Assembly: GCA_028532815.1 (NCBI GenBank)
Contig: JAQQAS010000037.1
Coordinates: 1-64,000 of the forward strand
Source: Pleomorphochaeta sp.
Lineage (GTDB): Bacteria; Spirochaetota; Spirochaetia; Sphaerochaetales; Sphaerochaetaceae
Reading direction: 5' to 3'
Length of the DNA: 64,000 nucleotides
This document shows positions 53,279 to 63,231 of the stretch, piece by piece. Under the pieces are notes generated by a model. It was not told where the DNA came from. It searched no databases and worked only from the letters and a program-made list of their open reading frames with translations. The first letter of the stretch is position 1. The number at the start of each line of letters is the position of its first letter. The position numbers were made by a program, and so were the translations under genes.

Positions 53279-55015
53279 TTACTTTGTTAGTGGTATTGTG
53301 ATGGTAACTGTTGTGCCTTCTTCTATTTCAGATTCAATATTAAGGCCATATTCATCTCCAAAAGCTAGTTTTAATCTCATATTAACATTGTAGACTCCAA
53401 TTCCGTTTCCATCAGTTAAGTGCTTTTTCTTATCCGTAGTTAGAAGCGATTTTCTAACTTCTTCACTCATTCCATTTCCATTATCTTTTATTATTATTTG
53501 AATCTTATTGGTATCATATTTCTTTGCCTCAATATCAATGATTCCTGGATCCATTAGATATTTTATGCCATGGTAAATACTGTTTTCAACAATTGGTTGA
53601 GTTATTAGTTTTATAGTTTGGCAATCTTTAATATCCTCTTCAATAGATATATTAAAGCTAAACTTATCTACATATCTCATTTGCTGTATAACTAAATAAT
53701 TCCTACAATGTTCAAGCTCTTCTTCTAATGTAATAACTTCATGCCCTTTAGATATTGATATCCTAAAGAGATTAGAAAGTGCTGTTACTAATGTAATTAC
53801 CCCTTCATCATCACCTTGTTCAGCTAACCATATAACAGAATCTAAGGTGTTGTATAAAAAGTGTGGATTGATTTTGGCTTGAAGTGCATCTAACTCACTT
53901 TTTCTAATTAGTTCTTGCTCTTCAATTATTTTTTCAAGAAGAGCTTTCATTCTCTTAGACATTTCAACAAAGGAGTTTGATAAAGATTTTACTTCTAATG
54001 AGGCTCTTTCTATAGGTTGAGGGATAAAAGTTTCTTTATGAATACTTTCCATTTGTTTTTCTAATATTCTAATCGGGCTAGTTATATAATTAGATATTAT
54101 TTTTGCAATTAAAATTGTTATTAATATACTAAAAGCTAAGATAATCATAAGGGCTATAGCAAAAGAATTGAAGCTTTCTAGTAACATTTCATTTGGGAAT
54201 GCAATTCCAACAATTCTCCACCTAGTATAATCAATAGTTTGTATTACTTTTAATTTGTTAACACCATTATCATTAGAATAGTATTTACCATATATTTCAT
54301 TTGAAATATCATCAATGTTTTCAGAAAATTGATCATAGTTAATTAAGGTTTGTTTTGGGTGAAACACAATATTGTTTTCTTGATCTATTATAAAAGCATA
54401 ACCAGTTTTGCCAATTGTTGCATAACCCATAATATCTCTCAGTTTTGTATAACTAAAGTCAATTAGCATAATACCAACTTTTTCTTGACCCTCTTTATCT
54501 ATATAATTAAAACTTTTACTATAGCTTATAACCCAAGGATATCTAAGTGGTATTAGTCTTTGAACATGTGCTCTTGAGAAGTAGTAGTCGCCATTTCCTT
54601 TCAATGCATTTTGAAACCAACTTTGATAAAAAATTTCATCTTTATCTCTTAAATTATTGGCTGTTGTTCCAACAATTATGTTTCCTTGCATATCAAAAAA
54701 GTTAATGGTTATAATATCATTTCTTGAGTCTAATATTGTATTTAATCTAAGTTCTACATTATCTTTTCCATATTGATAAATGTTAGTACAGTAGTCTAAA
54801 GTTGTATCTCCTATCTGCATAACATCCGTTATAAAGGACGTTATGCTTCTGTTTGCTTGAATAACGGTTTGTGATGTATTTATTTCAATATTACTTTTTG
54901 TTGATTTATAAAATTGATAGGTAATTGTTGTTGCAACAACAATAACAACAATTATAGTGAATAATATTAATATTCTTGAGAAAATTGTATTAATAGATGA
55001 ATTTTTATTTTTCAT
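53279..55015 (-). CDS. YesM-type sensor histidine kinase
   Basis: A 578-residue membrane kinase. It has a membrane segment (about 10-32), a large extracytoplasmic dCache-like sensor domain (to about 280), a second segment (ALMIILAFSILITILIAKII), a HAMP linker, and a His_kinase domain with the phospho-acceptor in INPHFLYNTLDSVIWLAEQ near residue 388. The HATPase part has QPIVENSIYHGIKY and IIIKDNGNGMSE. The regulator gene lies 1 base upstream and the sugar-binding gene downstream, so the three probably act together on sugar sensing. mglBAC, which faces this cassette, is an obvious candidate target. Confidence 0.92.
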   Translation of the reverse strand: MKNKNSSINTIFSRILILFTIIVVIVVATTITYQFYKSTKSNIEINTSQTVIQANRSITSFITDVMQIGDTTLDYCTNIYQYGKDNVELRLNTILDSRNDIITINFFDMQGNIIVGTTANNLRDKDEIFYQSWFQNALKGNGDYYFSRAHVQRLIPLRYPWVISYSKSFNYIDKEGQEKVGIMLIDFSYTKLRDIMGYATIGKTGYAFIIDQENNIVFHPKQTLINYDQFSENIDDISNEIYGKYYSNDNGVNKLKVIQTIDYTRWRIVGIAFPNEMLLESFNSFAIALMIILAFSILITILIAKIISNYITSPIRILEKQMESIHKETFIPQPIERASLEVKSLSNSFVEMSKRMKALLEKIIEEQELIRKSELDALQAKINPHFLYNTLDSVIWLAEQGDDEGVITLVTALSNLFRISISKGHEVITLEEELEHCRNYLVIQQMRYVDKFSFNISIEEDIKDCQTIKLITQPIVENSIYHGIKYLMDPGIIDIEAKKYDTNKIQIIIKDNGNGMSEEVRKSLLTTDKKKHLTDGNGIGVYNVNMRLKLAFGDEYGLNIESEIEEGTTVTITIPLTK

Positions 55016-55016
55016 T

Positions 55017-56603
55017 TTATTTCTTCATTTTTTGTTTATAAACTGAAGGTGAGTCTCCCGTTATTTTCTTAAAGCAAAAAGAAAAATAGTTTGAATCCGA
55101 AAAACCTACTTTATCTGCAATTTGATATGTTTTTAAATTCTCACTTTCTATTAAAGCCTTAGCATGTTGAATTCTAACTTTAGTTAATGCTTTAGTGAAA
55201 GCTGTTTTAGTTTCTTTTTTAAAAGTTGAGCTAAAATATGCATTGCTAACACCTAACATGTCACAAATCATATCAAGGTTGAAATTTGTATCCATGTAAT
55301 TTTGTTCAATTAATTTTTTAGCAACTTCAACAAACTTTATATTACTGGACTCTCTTTTTTCTTGTATCTTTTTATTTAGAGAAATAGATATATCATTTAA
55401 GCTAGAAATTATTACATTTAATGTATTAATTTGCGATATCTTATTGATTAATGTTGAGTATTTACTAAGATTTAAATTGTAGCTAAGAGCTAGGTTTGTA
55501 AGCATTGAAATAATCTTTAAAGTATATGCTTCTAATTCTAGAGGATTGTAGTTTTTATTGTTATAGAATAAAGAATTTATTGCTTTTTTTATTTCCTCCT
55601 CAGTTCCTAATTTTATTGCTGTAATTAAATCATCTATATAGTTGTCTTGATTTATATTACTTGTCTCAATAGATTTCTTTGGTTCTAAGTCTCCAATATA
55701 AAATATGTTTTGATCTTTATAATATATTTTATAATTTATTGCATTGATGCTTTGACGATAAGCAATGTCAAGATCTTTAAAGGAGTATACTACTTTACTA
55801 ACTCCGATATTACATTTTGTTTTTGAATAGAATTTAATATATTGATCTAACTCCTCAATCTTTTTTAGAGTTCTTTTGATAAACAAGTGTTTTTCTAATT
55901 CTTCTTGACCTTTTTGATAATAATAAAAAGTTAAAATCATAGTATTTTTATTAATAGATTGAATAATTTGGGATTTAGAATCAAAAAAGTTTCTAAATAT
56001 ATCTTTTATTGTAAGTAAATCTAATTTTATATCATCAGCTGATTGTGGTTCAATAACGCTAGTTATAAAGAAGTTTGAGTCTATTGGAAAGTTATAATCC
56101 TTAGCTTGCTCAATATAATCGGTGAAGTTCCCAAAATATACTTCGTTTATAATTCTCTCTTTCATAGCTGGAATTAAATTATTATATTTTTCTTCTAATC
56201 TCTTTTTGTCTGTTCTAAGAGCTATTTCATTGTCTAAAGTTTTCTTTAATCTTATAAGGATTTCAACCATGTCTTTTTTAGAAACTGGTTTTAAAACATA
56301 TTCGGTAACATTAAGTTTTATTGCACTTTGTGCAAAAGAGAATTCATCATGTCCAGATAAAATAATAATTGTAGTAGTAGGTAGGTTTTTTCTTATTTCT
56401 TTGATTAACTCTAGCCCATCTAAATAAGGCATCTTTATATCAGTTATTACTACATCAGGGGATTTTTCTTCAATAACATCTAAAGCTTCAAGACCATTTT
56501 CAGCTTCACCGATAATGGAAAAACCATATTTATTCCATGGTATTTGTTCTTTCATTGAATCTCTTACTCTAGATTCATCATCTACTAATATAATTGAATA
56601 CAT
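55017..56603 (-). CDS. YesN-type response regulator (receiver plus AraC domain)
   Basis: A 528-residue regulator. The receiver (1-120) starts YSIILVDDESRVRDSMKEQI, has the phospho-acceptor in DVVITDIKMPYLDG near residue 55 and Lys in VLKPVSKKDM. A long linker (about 130-420) of unknown fold follows, then a C-terminal AraC double helix-turn-helix with DMICDMLGVSNAYFSSTFK and IADKVGFSDSNYFSFCFK. It is the first gene of the three-component cassette. It has no Shine-Dalgarno; a promoter with TTGATA, 17 bases and TAGAAT ends 6 bases before the ATG. The likely targets are sugar-uptake genes such as mglBAC. Confidence 0.92.
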   Translation of the reverse strand: MYSIILVDDESRVRDSMKEQIPWNKYGFSIIGEAENGLEALDVIEEKSPDVVITDIKMPYLDGLELIKEIRKNLPTTTIIILSGHDEFSFAQSAIKLNVTEYVLKPVSKKDMVEILIRLKKTLDNEIALRTDKKRLEEKYNNLIPAMKERIINEVYFGNFTDYIEQAKDYNFPIDSNFFITSVIEPQSADDIKLDLLTIKDIFRNFFDSKSQIIQSINKNTMILTFYYYQKGQEELEKHLFIKRTLKKIEELDQYIKFYSKTKCNIGVSKVVYSFKDLDIAYRQSINAINYKIYYKDQNIFYIGDLEPKKSIETSNINQDNYIDDLITAIKLGTEEEIKKAINSLFYNNKNYNPLELEAYTLKIISMLTNLALSYNLNLSKYSTLINKISQINTLNVIISSLNDISISLNKKIQEKRESSNIKFVEVAKKLIEQNYMDTNFNLDMICDMLGVSNAYFSSTFKKETKTAFTKALTKVRIQHAKALIESENLKTYQIADKVGFSDSNYFSFCFKKITGDSPSVYKQKMKK

Positions 56604-56609
56604 GCTATT

Positions 56610-56638
56610 ATTCTAAATTAAGTAGAGATATATATCAA
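56610..56638 (-). promoter_or_regulatory. Predicted promoter of the three-component cassette, start site at the ATG
   Basis: On the minus strand TTGATA (56638-56633), 17 bases and TAGAAT (56615-56610) end 6 bases before ATG 56603, with no ribosome binding site in between. Confidence 0.55.
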
Positions 56639-56755
56639 CAAAATTAATTTGCTTTGTTTTTGCTTTTTTATTTCGTTAATTGATCTTTATTTTATTATTA
56701 TCTTTGAATAGTATATAAATAATAATTTTAAAAAATGGGCTTTAGGATAAATAAT

Positions 56756-57151
56756 ATGAAAAAAATTGAAGTTGTTGCAGCAATCATTTTTGATGATGAT
56801 AAAATATATTGTGCAAGAAGAGCAAATAAGGGTGAAACAGCATTAAAATGGGAATTTCCTGGTGGAAAAATTGAAAAAGGTGAAAGACCAGAAGCTGCCC
56901 TTGTTAGAGAAATTCAAGAAGAACTTAATGCCACTATTAGTGTTGATAAATATTATATGAGTGTTGAGCATCAATATAATTCTTTTTTTGTTACAATGCA
57001 TGGCTATTTATGTTCTCTTCAAGAAGGCCCTCTTAAAAGAAATGAACACGTTGAAGATAAATGGCTAGAAATTAGTGAATTAAATACTTTAGATTGGGCA
57101 GAAGCGGATAAACCAATTGTTGAAAGTTTAATTAAATCTATTCAGCAATAG
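56756..57151 (+). CDS. mutT: Nudix hydrolase, MutT-like (8-oxo-dGTP diphosphatase type)
   Basis: Probably removes oxidised nucleotides from the pool. The 131-residue protein has the full Nudix box GGKIEKGERPEAALVREIQE followed by EL, with the metal-binding REIQEE, near residue 37-59. KKIEVVAAIIFDDDKIYCAR at the start and WEFPGGK are typical of MutT. AGGATA lies just before ATG 56756; an in-frame ATG at 56735 lacks a site. Its last 14 bases overlap the 3' end of the convergent helicase gene. Substrate specificity within Nudix enzymes cannot be read from sequence alone. Confidence 0.88.
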   Translation: MKKIEVVAAIIFDDDKIYCARRANKGETALKWEFPGGKIEKGERPEAALVREIQEELNATISVDKYYMSVEHQYNSFFVTMHGYLCSLQEGPLKRNEHVEDKWLEISELNTLDWAEADKPIVESLIKSIQQ

Positions 57152-60008
57152 TAAAATATTCATATATATCTTCCCTAACAGGGGTTTCTAACTGATATTT
57201 TATTTCAAAAGCTGGAGTATTATCTATAATAATTTCTTCAGCTTCACCTATTGGATGAATTTCTCCAAGGAAATAAAAGTCTTTAGAATTTGTTGTTGCT
57301 TTATTTTTTCTTACAAATAAGTATATCTTAGTATTTCTCTCTTTTGATTTGTAAATATATTGCCAATCTTTACATCCAATTTTTCTACTCTTTTTAGAAA
57401 TCGCAATTAGTTTATTGTTTGAAACAAAATGATCTTGATAGTTAATTGCTTCTTCTTCTTTTTCATAATTTATGAAAACTGGAAGAGTGTTTGTTTTTTT
57501 ATCATACATATATCCATTCATAACTGATGATTGATCTCTTTCCCAATTTAAAGCTTTGCATACTTCCTCATATGAATATTGTTTAAATAGAGAGAGATTA
57601 GTTTTTTTGTATCTGTTAATATATTTCTCTTTATATTGATCTTTTGCATATTCAATAATCTCTTCAACACATTTTTTAAAGGTTGGATTTTGTAAATACA
57701 TTTTTAGATTTTGCGAAGGAGTTATATAGTTCTCAGATTTTTCAGCTAGTATACATGCCTGGTGTTGTTTATAACTTTTAGGGGATTTTGGAATAGTATT
57801 ATACTCATGGGCTAAAATTTTATAAGCTGTTTTTATTGATTTAGTTTCGTATTTAATTTTTGACTGTGCAACTTTATCATTTTCAAAGTTTGTTAGACTT
57901 TCTAACAATTCAATTGATTGAAAATGTTTTCCTTTTCCAATTTTTTTAGTTATGAAATTAAGAGCGAATAATTCATTTTCACTTAAAATGTAAGGTGATA
58001 ACTCCTTTTCACAATCTTTAACTAAATTATAATATGAATCAAATTTATCAATAACTATATCTAATGAAATATTTGCACTTCTGACAAATTCTTTAAATGT
58101 GGGTATATGAGCTAATTCGAGTTTTAAATCTTTATAAGCTTCTTTAATATTTCTAATTCCCCCTAATTTACTATTATCAATTGCTTGATAAATTTGATGT
58201 TTAGCAATCTTATCAAATTCAATGGTAGAACAGCCAGGTAAAAAGGCCGATCCATCACTTACTGTTTTTCTTATTACTTCTCTATTAAAAGATTTATCAC
58301 TCGATAGTGCCATTGGAATATAATAGTTGTTTTCATAATTACCAATAAAATCTAAGACAACCACAAATTCTTTATCTTCCCATTTTCTAAGTCCTCTACC
58401 AAGTTGTTGTATGAAAATCACGGCCGATTGAGTAGGGCGTAACATTATAATTTGATTTACTGATGGGATATCAACACCTTCATTAAAAATATCAACTGTA
58501 AAAATATAATCAAGAGATGTTTCACTTCTTAAATCTTCTTCTAATCTCGCTATAGCTATCTCTCTTTCTTCTTGAGAGTTTGCACCTGAAAGAGCAATAG
58601 TTTTATAACCTATTTGATTAAATTTGTCAGATAATTCTTTAGCCTCTTTATTTCTACTACAAAAAATTAAGCCTTTAACTCTTTCTCCACTGTATCCATA
58701 GAAATTAATTTTTTCGATTATATTTTTTACTCTTTCATCACAACTTAATTTATTTATATCTGTGTTGTCATCTATTAATTTACCATCAATTGTAATTTCT
58801 GAAATTCCAAAATAATGGAAAGGACATAATAAATTTGATTCCATAGCATCTTGGAGATTAATTTTTAGTGCAATATTGTGGTCAAAATAGCTTAAAACAT
58901 CCTTATCATCACCTCTTTTAGGAGTTGCAGTCATTCCAAAAAGAAATTTTGGTTTAAAATAATTAATTATATTTTGATAGCTTTCAGAACCAGATCTGTG
59001 GGCTTCATCTATTATAATATAATCAAACTCTTTTGTGCCAAAGAGTGAATAAACTTCTTTCTTTGCCATCATTGTCATAGTCGCAAATAAATAATCACAA
59101 TTATAATTCTTTTTTTTACCAGAAAGAAATCCTGTATTTATTTCAGCGCCTAAAACAGTTTTAAAACTCTCTTCTGCTTGGACTAATAATTGTTCTCTAT
59201 GAGCTAAAAATAATAGCTTTTGTGGATTAAAAGCTTTTACATCAAATGCAGATAAATATGTTTTACCAGTACCCGTTGCAGATATTAAAATTGCCTTATC
59301 TTTGCCTTGTTCTCTAATTTCACTTAAAGCTTTTACAGCTTTTCTTTGCATCAGATTTGGCTCTAATGTAGTTGTTTTGATATCAAAGGAGGTTATGTTT
59401 TTTCTTAATTTCTTAACTTCATTATATTTTTTTCGATATTCTTCTAACCAAGAAGGGGTTAAGGGTGCGGCGTCTTTCCAAAGTTCTTTAAACTCATTAT
59501 TGATTTCTTTTAAAAGAGAACCATCTTCTATCCCAGAAAGTTTTAAATTCCATTCTTTATTTGATAAAAGAGCCTGTTGAGTGAGATTTGAACTTCCAAC
59601 GAATATTGATAGATAGTCTTTATGATTAAATAAATATCCTTTAATATGAAAAGGTTCTTTTTCATAAATTCTAATATCAATATTTTTAAAGTCTTTTAAT
59701 CTTTCAAGAGCTTTTGGATCAGAGAATGTCAAATAATTTGAGGTAATAATTTTACCTGGAATATTATTCTCTTCTAATTCTTTTAATTTTTCTAATAATA
59801 TGTTAATTCCACTGTATGTTATAAAAGCTACAGAAAAATAAAATTCACTACAGGTATTTAATTCTTCATTTAGTTGATTTAATACTTTTAAACCTTGAGT
59901 ATTATCGTTGATAATTAATTGAGGTGTGAAATTTAAATTAGCCTCAATTTTATCATTTATAATTCCATATTCAGTTGCTTTTAATATAGTGTTAATATTA
60001 GAATTCAT
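57138..60008 (-). CDS. PLD-like nuclease/superfamily 2 helicase fusion with DUF3427
   Basis: A 956-residue protein with three parts. Residues about 30-185 form a single phospholipase-D-like domain (HIKGYLFNHK and VGSSNLTQQALL, the HxK...GSxN half-site). Residues about 215-600 are an SF2 helicase: LISATGTGKTYLSAF, the DEAH box in IIIDEAHRSGSESYQ, MTATPKR, and QQLGRGLRKWEDKEFVVVLD. The C-terminal region (about 700-956) matches the DUF3427 type (EEVCKALNWERDQSSVMNGY, ending near IYEYFTIAE). Such proteins occur in mobile or defence-rich regions, but a defence role is not established here. It has no obvious methylase or other partner. The start ATG at 60008 has no Shine-Dalgarno. Confidence 0.88.
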   Translation of the reverse strand: MNSNINTILKATEYGIINDKIEANLNFTPQLIINDNTQGLKVLNQLNEELNTCSEFYFSVAFITYSGINILLEKLKELEENNIPGKIITSNYLTFSDPKALERLKDFKNIDIRIYEKEPFHIKGYLFNHKDYLSIFVGSSNLTQQALLSNKEWNLKLSGIEDGSLLKEINNEFKELWKDAAPLTPSWLEEYRKKYNEVKKLRKNITSFDIKTTTLEPNLMQRKAVKALSEIREQGKDKAILISATGTGKTYLSAFDVKAFNPQKLLFLAHREQLLVQAEESFKTVLGAEINTGFLSGKKKNYNCDYLFATMTMMAKKEVYSLFGTKEFDYIIIDEAHRSGSESYQNIINYFKPKFLFGMTATPKRGDDKDVLSYFDHNIALKINLQDAMESNLLCPFHYFGISEITIDGKLIDDNTDINKLSCDERVKNIIEKINFYGYSGERVKGLIFCSRNKEAKELSDKFNQIGYKTIALSGANSQEEREIAIARLEEDLRSETSLDYIFTVDIFNEGVDIPSVNQIIMLRPTQSAVIFIQQLGRGLRKWEDKEFVVVLDFIGNYENNYYIPMALSSDKSFNREVIRKTVSDGSAFLPGCSTIEFDKIAKHQIYQAIDNSKLGGIRNIKEAYKDLKLELAHIPTFKEFVRSANISLDIVIDKFDSYYNLVKDCEKELSPYILSENELFALNFITKKIGKGKHFQSIELLESLTNFENDKVAQSKIKYETKSIKTAYKILAHEYNTIPKSPKSYKQHQACILAEKSENYITPSQNLKMYLQNPTFKKCVEEIIEYAKDQYKEKYINRYKKTNLSLFKQYSYEEVCKALNWERDQSSVMNGYMYDKKTNTLPVFINYEKEEEAINYQDHFVSNNKLIAISKKSRKIGCKDWQYIYKSKERNTKIYLFVRKNKATTNSKDFYFLGEIHPIGEAEEIIIDNTPAFEIKYQLETPVREDIYEYFTIAE

Positions 60009-60089
60009 TATTTGCAGCTTAACATTCTATTTTTTGTTAGTAAAGATCTTTTTATTTCTGGCCCAATACTATTGTTATTTTTCTTTTCC

Positions 60090-60118
60090 TTGATAAGTTT
60101 AAAACCCTAGGGTATTAT
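60090..60118 (+). promoter_or_regulatory. Predicted promoter of the second YesN-like gene, start site at the ATG
   Basis: TTGATA (60090-60095), 17 bases and TATTAT (60113-60118) end 7 bases before ATG 60126; there is no close Shine-Dalgarno. A perfect palindrome ACCCTAGGGT (60104-60113) lies in the spacer and touches the -10, a possible operator. Confidence 0.55.
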
Positions 60119-60125
60119 TAATTTT

Positions 60126-61664
60126 ATGAAAGTAGTTGTATTAGATGATGAAGAAAAAGTCTGTTCTTTAGTTTGTGCATTAATATTATGGGATGAGTTA
60201 GGATTAGAATTAGTTGGAACAGCTGGTGATGGGTTAAAAGGTTTAGAATTAATTAGGACTAAAAATCCTGATATTTTAATTACCGATATTAGAATGCCAT
60301 CATTAGATGGTCTTGAATTAATAGAAGAAGCTAAAAAAGTAAATCCATCTTTACAAGTTATTATTATAAGTGGTTATAGACAATTTGATTATGCAAAAAA
60401 AGCAATAAAATTTGGAGTTTCAGATTATCTTCTAAAACCTATAAAACAAAATGAATTAATTACAGCTTTAAAAAAAATGGTTGAAATCCATAATGAAAAT
60501 AAAAACTATAAAAGCTATTTATCAAATAGAGATGGATTAAAAAGTTATTATTTAATAAATTATCTTGAAACTGGTGATAATCTAACAAATTTTTCTGAAT
60601 TATTTAAATTTTCAGACTATATTTGCTTATCTATTATATCAGTTGATGGTGAATTTTATAATTTCGATAATAAAGCTAAAGAAGCTATAAGAAATAAATT
60701 AATAGCAGCTTTTTCACCTTATCTTGAAGATTTAAATGATTGGGATCTCGTTTATGTTGATAAATATCATTCTTTTGTTTTAATCTCTTCTTTTGAAGTT
60801 GTTCAAAAGGATGATATTATAGCGAATTTAAGAACTGGATTTAAAGAAGCTGTACATAACTTTACATCACTTTTTTCAAATCTTGAATTATGTTTCTCTC
60901 AAGGAGAATTAATTTCAGATTCCAATGAAATTCTTAATGAACTTAAAAGAGTGTTGACTTTAAGTTATACAAGAATATTTAATAAATCTAACTCGTTTAT
61001 CCAAAACTCAGGGATAAGGCTTTATGTAAATGAATCTGAATCTGATAAATTTATCCTTGCAATTAATTCTCTATTTGCTAAAGAAGAGCTTGATAAAGAT
61101 AAGTTCAATAAGTTAATTGAACAAATCTATCATTTAGATGAATCTCAATTTTTTCTTACAGTTGAAGATATTGTAAATCGTCTTAAAGTATTATTTGAAT
61201 CACAAATAGATATTGAAGACTTTAATAAAATACCTTTTGATAGACTATATTTTCTAAATACTGTTGAAGATATTATCAATTATTTAAACACTAATTTATT
61301 AAAAATATATAATTTGATTATAGAAAAAAGAATGAGAGAGAGTGTCAAACCAATAAGAGATGCACAATCCATTATCCAACAGAATTATTTTGATAATCAA
61401 TTATCATTAGAGACTGTATCCTCTCAAGTACATCTTTCATCTACTTACTTTAGTGCCCTCTTTAAAAAAGAACTTAATAAAGGTTTTGCTGAATATTTAA
61501 GAGAAGTTAGAATTGAAAAGGCTACAGAACTTCTTATAAGTACCTCTCTTCCTATAAAAGAGATTTCTAAAAAAGTTGGTTACCAAGATCCTAGATATTT
61601 TACAAAGTGTTTCAAAACGCAATATGGAATTAAACCTCAAGATTATAGAAAGCTATATGGTTAG
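60126..61664 (+). CDS. YesN-type response regulator (second copy)
   Basis: A 512-residue protein with the same layout as the regulator at 55017-56603. The receiver (KVVVLDDEEKVCSLVCALIL, phospho-acceptor in DILITDIRMPSLDG near residue 55, Lys in LLKPIKQNEL), a long variable middle region, and an AraC-type double helix-turn-helix with LETVSSQVHLSSTYFSALFK and ISKKVGYQDPRYFTKCFK. No kinase gene is adjacent. The nearest candidate is the partial two-TM gene at 63660 on the same strand, separated from it by hipBA. Target genes are unknown. Confidence 0.9.
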   Translation: MKVVVLDDEEKVCSLVCALILWDELGLELVGTAGDGLKGLELIRTKNPDILITDIRMPSLDGLELIEEAKKVNPSLQVIIISGYRQFDYAKKAIKFGVSDYLLKPIKQNELITALKKMVEIHNENKNYKSYLSNRDGLKSYYLINYLETGDNLTNFSELFKFSDYICLSIISVDGEFYNFDNKAKEAIRNKLIAAFSPYLEDLNDWDLVYVDKYHSFVLISSFEVVQKDDIIANLRTGFKEAVHNFTSLFSNLELCFSQGELISDSNEILNELKRVLTLSYTRIFNKSNSFIQNSGIRLYVNESESDKFILAINSLFAKEELDKDKFNKLIEQIYHLDESQFFLTVEDIVNRLKVLFESQIDIEDFNKIPFDRLYFLNTVEDIINYLNTNLLKIYNLIIEKRMRESVKPIRDAQSIIQQNYFDNQLSLETVSSQVHLSSTYFSALFKKELNKGFAEYLREVRIEKATELLISTSLPIKEISKKVGYQDPRYFTKCFKTQYGIKPQDYRKLYG

Positions 61665-61678
61665 GGCAAAGTGATTTT

Positions 61679-62983
61679 CTAAGATTGTTTTAATATATTT
61701 ACATGTTTGATAACATCATTAGTAATTGTTTCAGCAATATAAGAGGGGAAATTTTTTGGTAAATTGTCGTTGACTTTTTGAATTGCTAATTCTGAATTGT
61801 TAATTATCTCTTCTAATAGATTTTTGTACTTTATCTTACTAATATTTAAATCCTTTGATGTAATATCCCAATGATATTTTTGAATCTGTTCAATTTTATA
61901 TTTATTCTTATTAGAAGTTCCTTTTACAGCCATCGCTAATTTGATTTTTGATTCATGAACTTTATTTTTGCCTTTCCCAAGGTAAGGAGAGAAAGACATA
62001 ATATCATAAAATGGAGTTAATTTAAATGAATCATTTTTACCAATAAAAATACTATAATTTTTAGCATGTGCATCTGTGGCAGAAATTAACCAGTTTAGCA
62101 TTAATGCTTTAAAAAAAGTAAGTGAATCTTCTTTATTACTAGATCCTCTTAAAATATTAACAATGTCTTTTGGACTAGGTCCACCATCATTTTGATATTT
62201 TAAATAGTATGGGATATTTAATATTTGGCAAAAATCTTCTTGAGGAAGTCGAGTTATTATTTTTTTATCTTTACTAATAGCTCTATCAAATCTTTTTACT
62301 GCTAATATTTTTTCTCCATCAAAATATAAAATTTTTGATTCTGGAACAGGTAAATTCATTGTAGTGAAAAAATTATTACAATACCATTCATTTTCTATAG
62401 AATCAGACAAATCGAGGCCACCTGGTGTTACTCCAATAGGTAATTTAAAGATATGAGTTGTTGGAGTTGTCCCTATAGTTTCTTTCCATTCTCCATTATC
62501 ATAGAGTAGCGCAATTTTGGATTGAGATCCTGATAATGATATTTTATAAGGTTCTGAATTATAATTAAAATTTCCTGTTTTAGTATCTCTTATTAAATTA
62601 CCTATTTCTTTTTCTGTTAGTGTATTTCCATTGATCCCATTATTAATTTGTAAAAAAGAAGGATCTTCTGCTATTTGTATTGCTCCGATACAGTCTTTTC
62701 CAATTTTAGATAATAAACTAAATGAATCACTTTTTTTTATTTGAAATTTGCGTTGTAAGGCTTCTAGTATTTCTTTTTTTTCTGGTAGTAAATTTGAAAA
62801 AAAGTTTTCAACAATGTCATTAGTGTATTTATCTTTTCTCATTGGCATAGATAAAGAAAGGCTTCTTGCATGAGAATAATTTAACCATGAAGATAAATAT
62901 TGGAAAGTTTCTTCTCCAGAATTTTTTTTCTCCCACTCTCCAACTATAATATTATTCATTGCCACATAAAGTTTCTTCACCAT
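61679..62983 (-). CDS. hipA: HipA-like toxin kinase
   Basis: HipA-family Ser/Thr kinases phosphorylate a cytosolic target (GltX in E. coli) and slow growth. The 434-residue protein has the N-terminal HipA_N subdomain (to about 105), then SLSGSQSK (residues 149-156, matching the phosphate-loop region of HipA), THIFKLP (176-182, ATP-binding Lys), AVKRFDR (228-234), the catalytic loop SATDAHAKNYSIF (301-313, Asp304) and TPFYDIMS (323-330, metal Asp). All kinase motifs look intact, so it is probably active. It overlaps hipB by 7 bases, typical of toxin-antitoxin operons. Confidence 0.92.
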   Translation of the reverse strand: MVKKLYVAMNNIIVGEWEKKNSGEETFQYLSSWLNYSHARSLSLSMPMRKDKYTNDIVENFFSNLLPEKKEILEALQRKFQIKKSDSFSLLSKIGKDCIGAIQIAEDPSFLQINNGINGNTLTEKEIGNLIRDTKTGNFNYNSEPYKISLSGSQSKIALLYDNGEWKETIGTTPTTHIFKLPIGVTPGGLDLSDSIENEWYCNNFFTTMNLPVPESKILYFDGEKILAVKRFDRAISKDKKIITRLPQEDFCQILNIPYYLKYQNDGGPSPKDIVNILRGSSNKEDSLTFFKALMLNWLISATDAHAKNYSIFIGKNDSFKLTPFYDIMSFSPYLGKGKNKVHESKIKLAMAVKGTSNKNKYKIEQIQKYHWDITSKDLNISKIKYKNLLEEIINNSELAIQKVNDNLPKNFPSYIAETITNDVIKHVNILKQS

Positions 62984-63225
62984 TCTACCTCAGAGTCATT
63001 TATGTCTTCATTTTTTACTAGTTCAATATGATAATCACAAGCTTGAATAAAATTTATAAAACTTTCAATTGTGCATTTAGTATTTCCATTTTCTAATGCA
63101 GAAATAGTTTTAGGTAATATTCCTGATTCTTCATATAGTTGAGTTTGAGTAAGATTGGTTGATTTTCTAATATCTTTCAGGATAGGGCCAAATTGAATAT
63201 GGGTTCTTATTATTTTATTTCTCAT
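62977..63225 (-). CDS. hipB: HipB-like antitoxin and repressor
   Basis: A small helix-turn-helix protein of the XRE type that neutralises HipA and represses the operon. From ATG 63225 it has 82 residues; helices 2 and 3 lie in LTQTQLYEESGILPKTISAL, followed by ENGNTKCTIESFINFIQACD. The frame extends to a TTG at 63231, but the -10 box ends at 63232, so the ATG is the likely start of a leaderless message. Four palindromic operators lie directly upstream. It overlaps hipA by 7 bases. Confidence 0.88.
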   Translation of the reverse strand: MRNKIIRTHIQFGPILKDIRKSTNLTQTQLYEESGILPKTISALENGNTKCTIESFINFIQACDYHIELVKNEDINDSEVEW

Positions 63226-63231
63226 ATCCAA

